A stretch of DNA of 58,702 nt. It comes from Mycobacterium syngnathidarum (GTDB lineage Bacteria > Actinomycetota > Actinomycetes > Mycobacteriales > Mycobacteriaceae). The notes under the pieces are model-generated. The model searched no databases. It had not been told where the DNA came from and saw only the letters and a list, made by a program, of their open reading frames with translations. This document shows, piece after piece, positions 36,116-44,328 of this stretch. A program made the position numbers and the translations under genes. How positions within the stretch are numbered: position 1 is the first letter of the stretch; each line of letters starts with the position of its first letter. The DNA lies in contig NZ_MLCL01000027.1 in NCBI RefSeq assembly GCF_001942625.1, positions 1 through 58,702 on the forward strand, read 5' to 3'.

Positions 36116-36135
36116 GATGTTACACCCGTAACATC
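36116..36135. promoter_or_regulatory. Palindrome just before the ChrB-like gene
   Basis: Perfect arms GATGTTAC and GTAACATC with the spacer ACCC, starting six bases before the start codon. The place and symmetry suggest an operator that would block transcription or translation start. The ChrB-like protein is the obvious candidate ligand; this is inference. Confidence 0.5.
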
Positions 36136-36241
36136 ATGCTGATACAGCAGCTACGCGGGCTGAGGTATCTGGTGGCCAGCAGCTGCACCCAACCTCGCTG
36201 CGGCAGCCGTGAGATTGATCCCGTTGACGCGGTCAGCGTGT

Positions 36242-36478
36242 ATGCCCCAAGCTGTCGACGTGGCCCAGATCAGCGAAACGCTGTTGATCGACCAGGTCGT
36301 GGCGCGGCTCACCGCCAGCTACGCCGACCTGCCGCCGGACCATGTGGCCGGCGCCGTGCGCAGCGCGCACGCCCGGTTCGAGCAGAGCCCGATACGGGAG
36401 TTCGTGCCGCTGCTCGTCGAGCGGCATGCCCGCGCCGAGTTGTCCCGCAGCGCCGGTCTGCTTACCTGGTCGTCCTAG
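36242..36478 (+). CDS. Three-helix-bundle dimerisation-domain protein
   Basis: Short protein of 78 residues. The segment LLIDQVVARLTASYADLPPD, then HVAGAVRSAHARFEQSPIRE and FVPLLVERHARAELSR, matches the small mycobacterial family annotated as three-helix bundle dimerisation domain. Function unknown. ATG 36242 chosen at the point where family-like sequence begins; an in-frame start at 36209 is possible. Faces away from the ChrB-like gene. Confidence 0.65.
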   Translation: MPQAVDVAQISETLLIDQVVARLTASYADLPPDHVAGAVRSAHARFEQSPIREFVPLLVERHARAELSRSAGLLTWSS

Positions 36479-36573
36479 GCGTCAGCGCAGGCCCGCCCCG
36501 CTTTGCACCGCTCAGCGGCACCAGATCGAGATCGCGACCACCCAAACCGATCAGCTCCGTGGTTGGGTAGCGG

Positions 36574-36870
36574 TCAGAGGTGTGCCGGCCCGGGCCCTGC
36601 CGCAGCGGGGAATCGCTCCTCGATCGCATCAAGCAGGCGTTGCAGCGCGTACTGTTCCTGCTCGCGATGCCGGATCTCCCGTCTGATGCGGTGGACCTGG
36701 TTCATCTCGCCGCGCAGTTGATACTTGGCCAGCGCGGCCTCGTGGGCCGCCATCCGGTCAATGAGCAGCTCACGCTGGCGCGAAAGCTCACCCCGGTAGT
36801 AGTCGGCCTGGCGAACATCCGCGGCTCGCGCGGCTGCGATGTCGTGGTCTGAGACGGTGGACGTGCTCAT
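36574..36870 (-). CDS. Small charged helical protein, unknown function
   Basis: Predicted 98-residue protein. After MSTSTVSDHDIAAARAADVR it is rich in Arg/Glu/Gln and looks fully helical (ELSRQRELLIDRMAAHEAAL, IRREIRHREQEQYALQRLLD), probably a coiled coil. I do not recognise the family. ATG 36870 is preferred because the sequence before it is not protein-like; the frame is open to 36948. Confidence 0.5.
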   Translation of the reverse strand: MSTSTVSDHDIAAARAADVRQADYYRGELSRQRELLIDRMAAHEAALAKYQLRGEMNQVHRIRREIRHREQEQYALQRLLDAIEERFPAAAGPGPAHL

Positions 36871-36970
36871 CTGGCACACCGTAACCGAGCACCAGACCAT
36901 GCGCGCGGGCAACAACGAGCCAAAAAGCTCCACCGCCACCCGTTGCACCGCGGGCCAGGAACTGCGGCGT

Positions 36971-37200
36971 TCAGCTCGTCGACGCGTTCACCAACGCCAA
37001 CCGCGCCGGCATGACATCGCCCCACAGACGCAGCGCCACCGCGCGATGCTCCCGATTCCCACCCCGGATTCTCGGACCGCACAGGCGATCTCGTCGAACG
37101 CGTCCCGCTCAGAACACCCACGCCATCCGATCAAAACGCCGATCGCTACATCGATCACTCGGCGTGACGACGGGTCCGCACCCCGGCCCAACTGGCTCAC
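36971..37200 (-). pseudogene. ANTAR RNA-binding domain remnant
   Basis: On the minus strand one frame reads SSRRVIDVAIGVLIGWRGCS then ERDAFDEIACAVRESGVGIG, the pattern of ANTAR antitermination domains. After GSIAR the likeness continues only in a neighbouring frame (RAVALRLWGDVMPARLALVN). The sensory domain expected before ANTAR is not recognisable. I read this as a frameshifted fragment of a GAF-ANTAR type regulator. Confidence 0.42.
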
Positions 37201-37319
37201 CTCGTCCACCCTTTCCGCGCCGGAATCATCTCGATCAACCCTGTGTACCCCCGGGCTATGAACAACAGCCACCTCGCAGAAGAACAAACTCGCGACGCCG
37301 AACCCGGCGATCGCGGTGC

Positions 37320-37538
37320 TCAGTCATCTCTTCCTCCGACGCCCCCGGGAGGTCCAGGCAGGTACGACGCCGACCACTTATGCCAACCGTTGGCCTGGTC
37401 GACGCCATCACCGATTCTGATCCGACAGACGAACTCGCCTGCTTCGTGGGCGATCACATTGATCTGCTCCCGGAGGTAATTTAGAACCTCGCTTGCTGTC
37501 CGATCCGAAGGGACGAACAGGTGGACCGTTTTCCACAT
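37320..37538 (-). CDS. Small unknown protein with a good ribosome site
   Basis: Open frame of 72 residues from ATG 37538 with GGAGGAA directly before it: MWKTVHLFVPSDRTASEVLN, YLREQINVIAHEAGEFVCRI, ending in a Gly/Pro-rich tail. Composition is protein-like but I recognise no family. The frame is open upstream to 37601. It lies in a region of remnants, so it may be a leftover. Confidence 0.4.
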   Translation of the reverse strand: MWKTVHLFVPSDRTASEVLNYLREQINVIAHEAGEFVCRIRIGDGVDQANGWHKWSASYLPGPPGGVGGRDD

Positions 37539-37671
37539 TTCCTCCACCAGGCTCCCTTCGCCCCCTCCACCGCACCGATCGCCGCGGTCGGCCCAGCGCA
37601 ACGCCCGTCGTCACAGTGCACACCATGCACGCTGACTGCACCCGCAACCGTGAAAAGGCGACCTGATCATC

Positions 37672-37929
37672 GGTGACATAGACGACGGCCGGGCCAGCGT
37701 CCAATGCCCACGTTGCGGCGCCCCAAGTCGCCGACCCTGTGAAACGGTGCGCCCGGGCGCCAGTCTCGTCGGCTACCACCGCGAGCGCGGCTACCGCCAC
37801 GATGAGCTCCTCGACCTGGGCTACATCAAGTACACGCTCGTCAACGAATCCACCCAGCACCCACTTTTCCTGTGGCGCCGCCGGACACAACGCCCGATCA
37901 TCCGCGACGGCTACCGCCAGTCCGACTAA
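37672..37929 (+). pseudogene. Possible zinc-ribbon protein fragment without a start codon
   Basis: The frame reads IIGDIDDGRASVQCPRCGAP then SRRPCETV and VGYHRERGYRHDELLDLGYI, with high GC at third positions as in real genes. CPRCG..C looks like part of a zinc ribbon. A stop lies just upstream and no ATG, GTG or TTG is found before GTG 37747, which would omit the ribbon. Probably a 5'-truncated gene. No family recognised. The 38073-38301 stretch after it shows nothing. Confidence 0.33.
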
Positions 37930-38301
37930 GGCCGGGCACTACGGCTCAACTAGTTCGAGAAGTCGTCGGCAACATGTGTCGCACGTGTCGCTGAAAGAGC
38001 AGACGTTCTACACATGTAATCTACGTTGCTACCAGCAAGAACACGCCAATTGTTCATCTCATTACAGATAAGCGGTCGCGGTGAGGCGGTCAACAATCGC
38101 GGCTAGCACGGTTTTCGATGTCCCCTCGCGCGACACCATCTAATCATGCCGAATCAACCAGCGGCGTTGGTGAATGCTACAGCCAGATCGGCGTGCCACG
38201 GCACCGACACCTCGTCGCTATCCGGAGCCTGGACCGTTTGTCTTCCCGAACCAGGAGTCTGCGACCGCAACGCAAGGCCATACGCAAGTCGGTGAAGGCG
38301 A

Positions 38302-39421
38302 TTACTCAGCCTGCCGGGCGCGCTGGACCCTGAAGAGCTTTACTTTGCCGCTCACGCCTTTGAGCCGGCGTGCGCCCATCGACGACCAGGTGAAGTCCGC
38401 AGCGTTGCCGACGGCCTCGCGCGTGGAGTCGGCGACCGCCACCGTCCCCGGCCGCGCCGCTGCCGTTACTCGACTGGCCACGTTGACAGGACTGCCGAAC
38501 CAGTCGCCCCCGCGTGTGATCGCCAGTCCGGAAGCCACGCCGATCCGCAAGCGCGGCAAGCCATTTGCTGCCGCGTCGTCAGCCAAGTCGAGGATTGCCC
38601 GCAGCAATGGCGCCGGATCGAAGCACATGAGCATCACGGCGTCACCCACCGACTTCACCAGCCGCACCGGGGTGACCGCTACGTGCTGGGCCGATTCGGC
38701 GAGCCGACTGGCAACGCGTTCAAGCTCCAGAGGTGGCAGCACCTCCCCCAATTTGGTGAAGCCGGCAACATCAGCGAACGCCACCGTTACCTGGTGGGCC
38801 CCGGGTAATCTTCCGGCAGCCCGCTCAGCGGCGCTCACGGCCTCAACCTGGAACGAAGTGCGAAGTTGCATAAACAATAGGTCTTCGATCAGCGGTCCGA
38901 GGTGAGGCGCGGATCGACGCGCCAGCTGCTCGACCGCCTGCGCCAGCTCGATTTCACTTGTCCCCGGCCGCAGGAGGGTGTTGAGGGCCGCATCGCGCAT
39001 CGTCGCGGCGGCACCCCAGTCCCGCGATCAGCATGCGCATCACGGCAACCGTTTCGTCCGGCTCGACGCCCATGTCGAGGAAGAATTTCGCGTGCGCGAT
39101 CGCTTTTCCGTCGGCGCGCAGCAGTACGGCTGCGTCGGGGTCGTCGATCCTCGGCCTTCCGACCGCGCCGTAGAGGCGCTGCAGGAGGTCCAATTCGATC
39201 CCTGTGGATTCGCTGATCTCACGCGCGGACACATAGGTCCCGTCGTCGCCGAAGATCGTGTTCGCGGGCAGCAGTAGAGGCGTAGCGAGCGATCTACGTA
39301 TCTCGTCGAGGGGGTAGCCTTTTCCGATCAGCCATGTGACGAGGTCGGCACGCTCTTCGCGGGCTTGGCCCTCAAGGCCGTCGAGCATACCAAACTCCTC
39401 GATGTCGTGGTTAGCTGCCAT
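38302..39421 (-). pseudogene. Class III adenylate cyclase (Rv1264-like) split by a one-base frameshift
   Basis: Two adjoining frames together make a full cyclase. The first, from 39421, holds the regulatory N-domain (ERADLVTWLIGKGYPLDEIR, FGDDGTYVSAREISESTGIE). The second, to 38302, holds the catalytic domain with both metal aspartates (VAFADVAGFTKLGE, KSVGDAVMLMC) and GDWFGSPVNVASRVT. The domain order is that of the pH-sensing mycobacterial enzyme Rv1264, which makes cAMP. Removing one base near 39013 (a T on the minus strand after GGGG) restores IAGLG-AAATMRDAALNTLLR. All key residues are kept, so the shift is recent or a sequencing error. Confidence 0.82.
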
Positions 39422-39708
39422 ACCGCAAACGTACTGCTCGATGCATCGCCTACCGCATCGATTCGCAGCGCCACAAGTCGACGGGTGCGTTCGGACAACT
39501 TCGCGAAACTTCGCGCTCGGTCCATGCGGAACCGGGCTTCCGAATCAGTGAGGTATTTGCACGCCAAATATCGCCACGGCCCCACGAGCAACTTGGGCAT
39601 AGCCCGATATCCAACGGTGACTCGCAAGAATTCCCGGGCGTCGGCCACGACCGGCCACCCCGTCTGGCGCTTGGGATGATCTCCACACTTTTCGGGCGTC
39701 GCGATCAC
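39328..39708 (-). CDS. Uncertain small protein upstream of the cyclase
   Basis: Open frame of 126 residues. The first 85 look protein-like (GWPVVADAREFLRVTVGYRA, PKLLVGPWRYLACKYL, ARSFAKLSERTRRLVALRID), then it runs into the cyclase start in another frame and loses character. I do not recognise it. It could be a truncated gene or chance coding-like sequence. Confidence 0.28.
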   Translation of the reverse strand: MIATPEKCGDHPKRQTGWPVVADAREFLRVTVGYRAMPKLLVGPWRYLACKYLTDSEARFRMDRARSFAKLSERTRRLVALRIDAVGDASSSTFAVWQLTTTSRSLVCSTALRAKPAKSVPTSSHG

Positions 39709-40116
39709 ATCGCCTCCACGGCCGACCCGGGTTGCCGCTACACGGGATCCTGAACCGTGACTCGGTCCCGTTGCTTGTCGACATCGCTAACAGGTGCAGA
39801 GGTTGACCGCGGGCCCGCCATGCCAAGATCCCGCCGAGCGGGATACCCATTGACCTGCTATAGAGTTGGCTTACGTCCCTCGTCCGCCGGTGACTGACCA
39901 TAGCCGATCGCGCGAATGACCACAGAACCGACAACGCCGGGCTATCCGTGACGCCGCCCCACACTCCCTTGAGTTGACCACGAGACTACGCGAGGCAATG
40001 ACTTGCGAGTCACGTCAGCGAATTCTCGTGCAATTCAGTATGATTTATATCAGAGGGCTGCAGGCTGGAGCTGAAGCTCCGCCCCACGTCACGCCAAGCA
40101 GGGCATAGGAGCGGGA
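39709..40116. other. Non-coding gap before the GntR gene
   Basis: About 400 bp with no convincing gene on either strand. The stretch 40030-40070 is AT-rich and probably holds the promoter of the GntR regulator; GGAGCGGGA lies right before its GTG. Confidence 0.4.
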
Positions 40117-40890
40117 GTGGACAGCGATATCGACCAGGCGGCAAACACATCTGAGATACCGCATGCAGCGCGCCGCTATACAAGAGTACCCAAGGCGTCA
40201 GATATTCTGGCCGACCGGCTCCGCGCAAAAATCCTCGGCCGCGCGATGCGGCCCGGCGACCAACTGGCTTCGGAAGCGGAGTTGATCTCCGGAGAGGGCT
40301 TTAGCAGAGGCACCGTGCGAGAGGCGCTGCGCCTGCTCGAATCCGATGGTTTGATCGAAATCCGCCGAGGCCCACGCGGTGGCATTCGGGTAACTCGTCC
40401 CGACCTGCGGCAGATCAGCAGATCCGTTGCGCTCCTACTGACCCTCGCTGAAACCTCAACCAGAAAGTTCTACGAGTTCCGCAAACTCCTCGAACCCGCT
40501 ATTGCCGCTATGGCAGCCCGGTCGGCCACCGACGAGCAGCGCGGCTGGCTACTCGCGATCGCTGACGCCACATCTCGAAACGGCTCATGGGAACCATCGG
40601 TGGAGTTCCACGAGGCTCTCGCGGTTTGCAGCAACAACGAGGTCTTGCGGCTCGTCATATCGATGTTCGAGCAAGAGTTGTCGTGGCACGTCCCAGGTGA
40701 GTCGCTCACCGAGCTAGACATGGAGGATACCCGCCGGGCGCACCAGAGCATCGCGCGTGCGGTGGCTGCCGGCGACGCCGACCGCGCGTCGAGCGCAATG
40801 CAACGTCACCTGAACCAGTTCGAGCGAATGCTCGACACAAACGGCCGCCTCGACGAGCCGCTGCTCCCCCGAGAGCGTTGGCTCCAGTGA
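40117..40890 (+). CDS. GntR-family regulator, FadR/FCD type
   Basis: Regulator of 257 residues. Winged-helix domain: KASDILADRLRAKILGRAMR, PGDQLASEAELI, SRGTVREALRLLESDGLIEI near residues 25-90. The all-helical FCD ligand domain follows (RKFYEFRKLLEPAIAAMAAR, EFHEALAVCSNNEVLRLVIS). FCD regulators sense small organic acids or acyl compounds. Start GTG 40117 behind GGAGCGGGA. No operon partner is intact; the downstream esterase is a remnant, so its target may have been lost. Confidence 0.87.
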   Translation: MDSDIDQAANTSEIPHAARRYTRVPKASDILADRLRAKILGRAMRPGDQLASEAELISGEGFSRGTVREALRLLESDGLIEIRRGPRGGIRVTRPDLRQISRSVALLLTLAETSTRKFYEFRKLLEPAIAAMAARSATDEQRGWLLAIADATSRNGSWEPSVEFHEALAVCSNNEVLRLVISMFEQELSWHVPGESLTELDMEDTRRAHQSIARAVAAGDADRASSAMQRHLNQFERMLDTNGRLDEPLLPRERWLQ

Positions 40891-41046
40891 CGCCGACCCC
40901 CTCGCTCGTCACCGTTTTCACAACGCGCTTACGGGGCATCAGGCAGCGAAGCCATCCACCGATGCATGCCCAACACGCAGCCCGCGTCGCGTCCCTGGCT
41001 TGGCAGGGTTGATGCAGACAACAATGATCTTTATTGACTGGGCTCG

Positions 41047-41367
41047 TCATCGAGGAGATGGACGGCTTGGGCGGTGTAGGTTAGACAGCCCGGCGCGGTG
41101 GCGCATCATGTCGCGAATTGTGATGGCTGACTTGCCGTTCGCGCCGAACTCGGGCCAGTATTCGGCGACCGGCACGTCGTAGGAAGCAATCCCCGGTCGA
41201 CAAGCCGACGGATGACCGTGGAAGCCAATCCCTCTGTCGCTGAAAACGCCATCGCGCCGGTGTTGGCCGCCGACGGTACGCTGCCATGACGATCGGCCCC
41301 ACCCGATCCACACATCAACAACCGGTCTGCCATCGAGGTATACCGGCAGCGCGCCCGAGACTGTCAA
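41047..41367 (-). pseudogene. Beta-lactamase-like serine esterase remnant
   Basis: Fragments of a class C beta-lactamase/esterase N-terminal half are readable in three frames: GALPVYLDGRPVVDVWIGW, then GAMAFSATEGLASTVIRRLV, then SYDVPVAEYWPEFGANGKSA and ITIRDMMRHRAGLSNLH. The catalytic SxxK is changed to S-A-T-E, and two frameshifts break the gene. Its 5' end stops at about 41362, where the IS256 sequence begins; its 3' end fades near 41047. Clearly inactive. Confidence 0.75.
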
Positions 41368-41820
41368 GTTAACGGTGTAACTCGTTGTTGTAGTGTTACT
41401 TTCGTTCTGGGGTTAAACGTCCGGGGAAGGCGATCTCGAACGCGTTGAGGGGTGCCTTCCAGCGGTTGATCCAGCGTTGTCGGCCTTTGCCGGTCGGGTC
41501 GAGGCTCATGATCGCCAGGTAGACGCACTTCAGGGCGGGCCTGCTCGGTCGGGAAGTGCCCTCGGGCGTTGACGGCCCTGCGGATGCGCGAGTTCAGGCT
41601 TTCGATGCTGTTGGTCGTGCAGATCACGCCGCGGATTTCCTTGTCGAAGGCCAGGAATGGCACGAACTCGGCCCACGCGTTGTCCCACAGCTTGACGATC
41701 GCCGGGTAGCGCTGGCCCCAGGTCTCGCTGAACGCGACGAATGCATCCAACGCCGCCGACTCGCTTGCCGCGGTGTAGACCAATTTGAGATCCTTGGCGA
41801 TCGCCGCCCAGTCCTTCTTG
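41362..41820 (-). mobile_element. IS256-family transposase, C-terminal fragment
   Basis: The minus strand carries the C-terminal part of an IS256 (mutator-type) transposase: DWAAIAKDLKLVYTAASESA, RYPAIVKLWDNAWAEFVPFL, GVICTTNSIESLNSRIRRAV and, after a one-base frameshift near 41540, ALKCVYLAIMSLDPTGKGRQ to a stop at 41396. The element end is probably around 41362-41385, abutting the esterase remnant. On the other side the fragment is cut at 41820 by the left end of the Tn3 transposon; the missing N-terminal part is not on the far flank. Confidence 0.82.
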
Positions 41821-41858
41821 GGGGTCGGGGAGCAGATTCTCGAAATCCGGCGCTAAGG
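41821..41858 (+). repeat. Left terminal inverted repeat of the Tn3 transposon
   Basis: 38 bp starting GGGGTCGGGGAGCAGATT, then CT, then CGAAATCCGGCGCTAAGG. It differs from the right end only at the central two bases. The base before it (41820) is also G, as on the other side, so the end could be read one base longer. Confidence 0.9.
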
Positions 41859-41860
41859 AT

Positions 41861-41958
41861 TTACGGCAGATAGTAGCGTACTATCTGCCGTAACTCGTGA
41901 GTCGTCCTGCCGCGATGGTCGTTCCGGAGATGGGCGACTCCGGAAACTATCTGCCGTA
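41861..41958. repeat. Recombination site (IRS-like) of the tyrosine recombinase
   Basis: Perfect inverted repeat TTACGGCAGATAGTA (41861-41875), gcg, TACTATCTGCCGTAA (41879-41893), with a third copy ACTATCTGCCGTA at 41946-41958. This layout, a core pair of inverted sites plus a nearby accessory copy just before the recombinase gene, is that of the TnpI internal recombination site of Tn4430-type elements, which resolves co-integrates. It lies only two bases inside the transposon end. Confidence 0.75.
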
Positions 41959-41977
41959 GTGCTGAAGGGCGGTCGGG

Positions 41978-42907
41978 GTGGGATCGGTGAGCTCGCTACC
42001 GGCGCGGGCCGCCGGGATCCGGCTGGCGGACGCGACGCGGACCTTTCTGGGCACGATCGCGGCGGTGAACACCCGCCGCGCCTACGCCTCGGCGTTGGAT
42101 CGGATGGTGCGCGACTTCGGCGCGGACGGCGATGTCGGGTTGTTGAACCCGGATCGGGTGTCGGGGTGGTTCGACTACGTGTGGGGCGACAAGGCCCCCA
42201 AGACCTACAACCTCCGGCTGACCGCGGTGTCGGCGGCGTGCGCCTACTGACGCGATCAACAGTGGCTGACCGGCGATCCGGTGTCGCGCCTGCGGGCGCG
42301 GCCGAGTGCGCCGGACAACAGCAAGGCGATGACCGCCGCCGAGGTTGCGGAGCTGCTGGGCATGGACGCGGCCCTGCGCGAGCGGGTGTTCTGGTCGATG
42401 CTGTATGAGTCCGCCGCGCGGGCGGAGGAGATCCTGAATCTCGACATCGAGGACCTGGACACCGTGAACCGATGCGCCACGGTCACCCGCAAGGGCGGCG
42501 CCCGCGAGGTGATCTATTGGCAGACCGGCACCGCACGGCCGCTGCCCCGGCTGATCGCCGGACGGAAGTCCGGGCCGCTGTTCCTGACCGACCGCAAAGC
42601 CAAGCCGTCGGTCGCCAAGACCGACACCGACAACTCGACCGGCCGCGCCCGACTTTCCTACCGCCGCGCCGCGACGCTCCTCGAGGAGCACACCGAAGGG
42701 ATGCGACGCGGACCGTTCACGCTGCACCAGCTGCGGCACTCGCGACTGACCCACGCCGCAGAGAAGGGCGCTTCCACGCCGATGCTGATGGCGTTGAGCG
42801 GACACACCTCGGTGCGCAGCCTGGTCAAATACGCGAAGGTCTCCGCCGAGGCGCTGGGGCGCTGGCAGGCCGAGACCGATCCCGCTGCGCGGCGGCGCTC
42901 CCGCTGA
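41978..42907 (+). pseudogene. TnpI-like tyrosine recombinase with in-frame stop
   Basis: A 310-codon frame interrupted only by TGA at codon 91 (42248-42250). The first part is the core-binding domain (TFLGTIAAVNTRRAYASALD). The second is the catalytic domain with R148 (YESAARAEE), a beta-hairpin Lys in TRKGGAREVIYW, H250-x2-R253 (HQLRHSR), H276 (SGHTS) and Y285 (LVKYAKVS). All active-site residues are kept. At the stop, CAY-stop-RDQQWLTGDP suggests a Trp codon changed from TGG to TGA. Unless read through, or made as two parts, the resolvase is inactive; a sequence error is also possible. GTG 41978 is the likely start. Confidence 0.85.
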
Positions 42908-42912
42908 ATCTC

Positions 42913-43482
42913 TCAGTAGCTGACGGTGACGAGTTCCGGCGCGTGTCTGCGTATCTTGTTCAGCACCTTGACTGTTCGGCCCGAGCGCATCTGCTCGAGG
43001 GGGGCCGAAAGAGACCAATCAAGTGCGGCACCGTCGATGGGTGTGGTCTTCCGCGTCCGGGAACTCATAGCCGCTGCCGGGCGTGCGTGGTCGTGGTGTT
43101 TGTCGGATCCGGCGGGGGCACGGCCGAGAGTAGGGCCGTGAGGTCGCGCGAGACCTCGCCGGGGTTGGAACAGCCGTGGGAGATGAGCGCGCGGGAGCGC
43201 GGCTTCGGTCAGGCCGTATCGGATATGGACGGCGTCGTGGTGTTGCAGGATCGCCAACGTGTGGATTCCACTGGCGATCAGGCCACCGAACTGGCCGTCC
43301 TGCGCCGCCGCCCGGTCGATGTGAAACCACTGGGGATCCCAGTGGGTGGCGAAGTCGACGAGTTCGGCCTCGGTCACCGTGTGTGAGCCCAAGTCGAAAC
43401 GCTGGCCGATGCCCAGGTCCTCGGCGTATACAAGGCGTGTGTGCTCATGGTGCGATCCCACCTGCACGCCGACGGGTTTCAC
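42913..43482 (-). pseudogene. MaoC-like hydratase, C-terminal half replaced
   Basis: The first 85 residues are a normal MaoC hydratase: YAEDLGIGQRFDLGSHTVTE, the catalytic Asp/His region DFATHWDPQWFHIDR, and FGGLIASGIHTLAILQ. Then family likeness stops at about 43235 and the frame runs through unrelated sequence to 42913. In that tail another frame looks more natural (ALISHGCSNPGEVSRDLTAL, ending HARQRL), followed by an overlapping ATGA and a 51-codon frame from about 43068. So the gene was joined to foreign sequence, probably when the transposon was assembled. It overlaps the SDR stop by four bases as last gene of the operon. Confidence 0.7.
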
Positions 43483-44237
43483 CGCGGCGCCATGCGGATC
43501 GCGCCGTCGAGGCGGATGGTTTCGCCGTTGAGCATCGGGTTGGTCACGATCGCCTCGACCAGCTGCGCGTACTCGGCGGGGTCGCCGAGCCGGTTCGGGT
43601 GCGGCACCTGCTGTCCCAGCGAAATCTGAGCCGCCTCGGGCAGCGTGCCCAGCAGCGGGGTCTTGAACAGGCCGGGCGCGATGGTGTTCACCCGGATCAG
43701 CAGCGACGCCAGGTCGCGGGCGATCGGCAGGGTGGCGCCGACGATCCCGCCCTTCGATGCCGAGTACGCGGCCTGTCCGATCTGCCCGTCGAAGGCCGCG
43801 ACCGAGGCGGTGTTGACGATCACGCCGCGCTCGCCGTCGACGGGCTCGTTCTGCGACATCGCGTGCGCGGCGAGGCGGATGACGTTGAAGGTTCCGGTCA
43901 GGTTGACCTTGACGATCTTCTCGAATTCGGCCAGCGGGAACGGTCCGTTCTTACCGACGGTCTTGACGGCGTTGCCGATGCCGGCGCAGTTCACGGTGAT
44001 TCGCAGTGAGGACTCCGCGTTGGCGCGCTCGACCGCCTCGGTGACCGCGGCCTCGTCGGTGACATCCGCCGGAGCGAATTCCACGGTGTCGCCGAGAGCA
44101 GCCAGCGCATCCGTGTTCGCGGTGGGCAGGTCGACGGCGATTACCCGGGCGCCCGACTTGGCGAGGGCGGTGACGGTGGCCAGTCCGAGGCCCGAGGCTC
44201 CGCCGGTGACGAGTGCGTTGGTTCCGGTGATATGCAT
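43479..44237 (-). CDS. Short-chain dehydrogenase, HSD10-like 3-hydroxyacyl-CoA dehydrogenase
   Basis: SDR of 252 residues: cofactor motif [16 protein letters not shown] near 10-25, NCAG near 88, and catalytic Ser and Y-x3-K in [23 protein letters not shown]. Ends [31 protein letters not shown], as in type II 3-hydroxyacyl-CoA dehydrogenases. It oxidises 3-hydroxyacyl-CoA within the transposon-borne pathway. ATG 44237 with AGGAGT before it; the frame is open to 44312. Confidence 0.9.
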   Translation of the reverse strand: MHITGTNALVTGGASGLGLATVTALAKSGARVIAVDLPTANTDALAALGDTVEFAPADVTDEAAVTEAVERANAESSLRITVNCAGIGNAVKTVGKNGPFPLAEFEKIVKVNLTGTFNVIRLAAHAMSQNEPVDGERGVIVNTASVAAFDGQIGQAAYSASKGGIVGATLPIARDLASLLIRVNTIAPGLFKTPLLGTLPEAAQISLGQQVPHPNRLGDPAEYAQLVEAIVTNPMLNGETIRLDGAIRMAPR

Positions 44238-44328
44238 GAATACTCCTGACGAAATAGGTTGAGAACATCGGGTTTTTGACAAAGTGAGGTGTGACTGACG
44301 CAGTGGTGTCACTGCGCGAAGGTCAACC

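Noticed and set aside
36116..36135. Rho-independent terminator
   Set aside because: The hairpin lies just before a start codon and no T-run follows on either strand; an operator is more likely.
39545..39964. 139-codon minus-strand frame near the cyclase
   Set aside because: Composition is not protein-like and it overlaps a slightly better frame; not reported as a gene.
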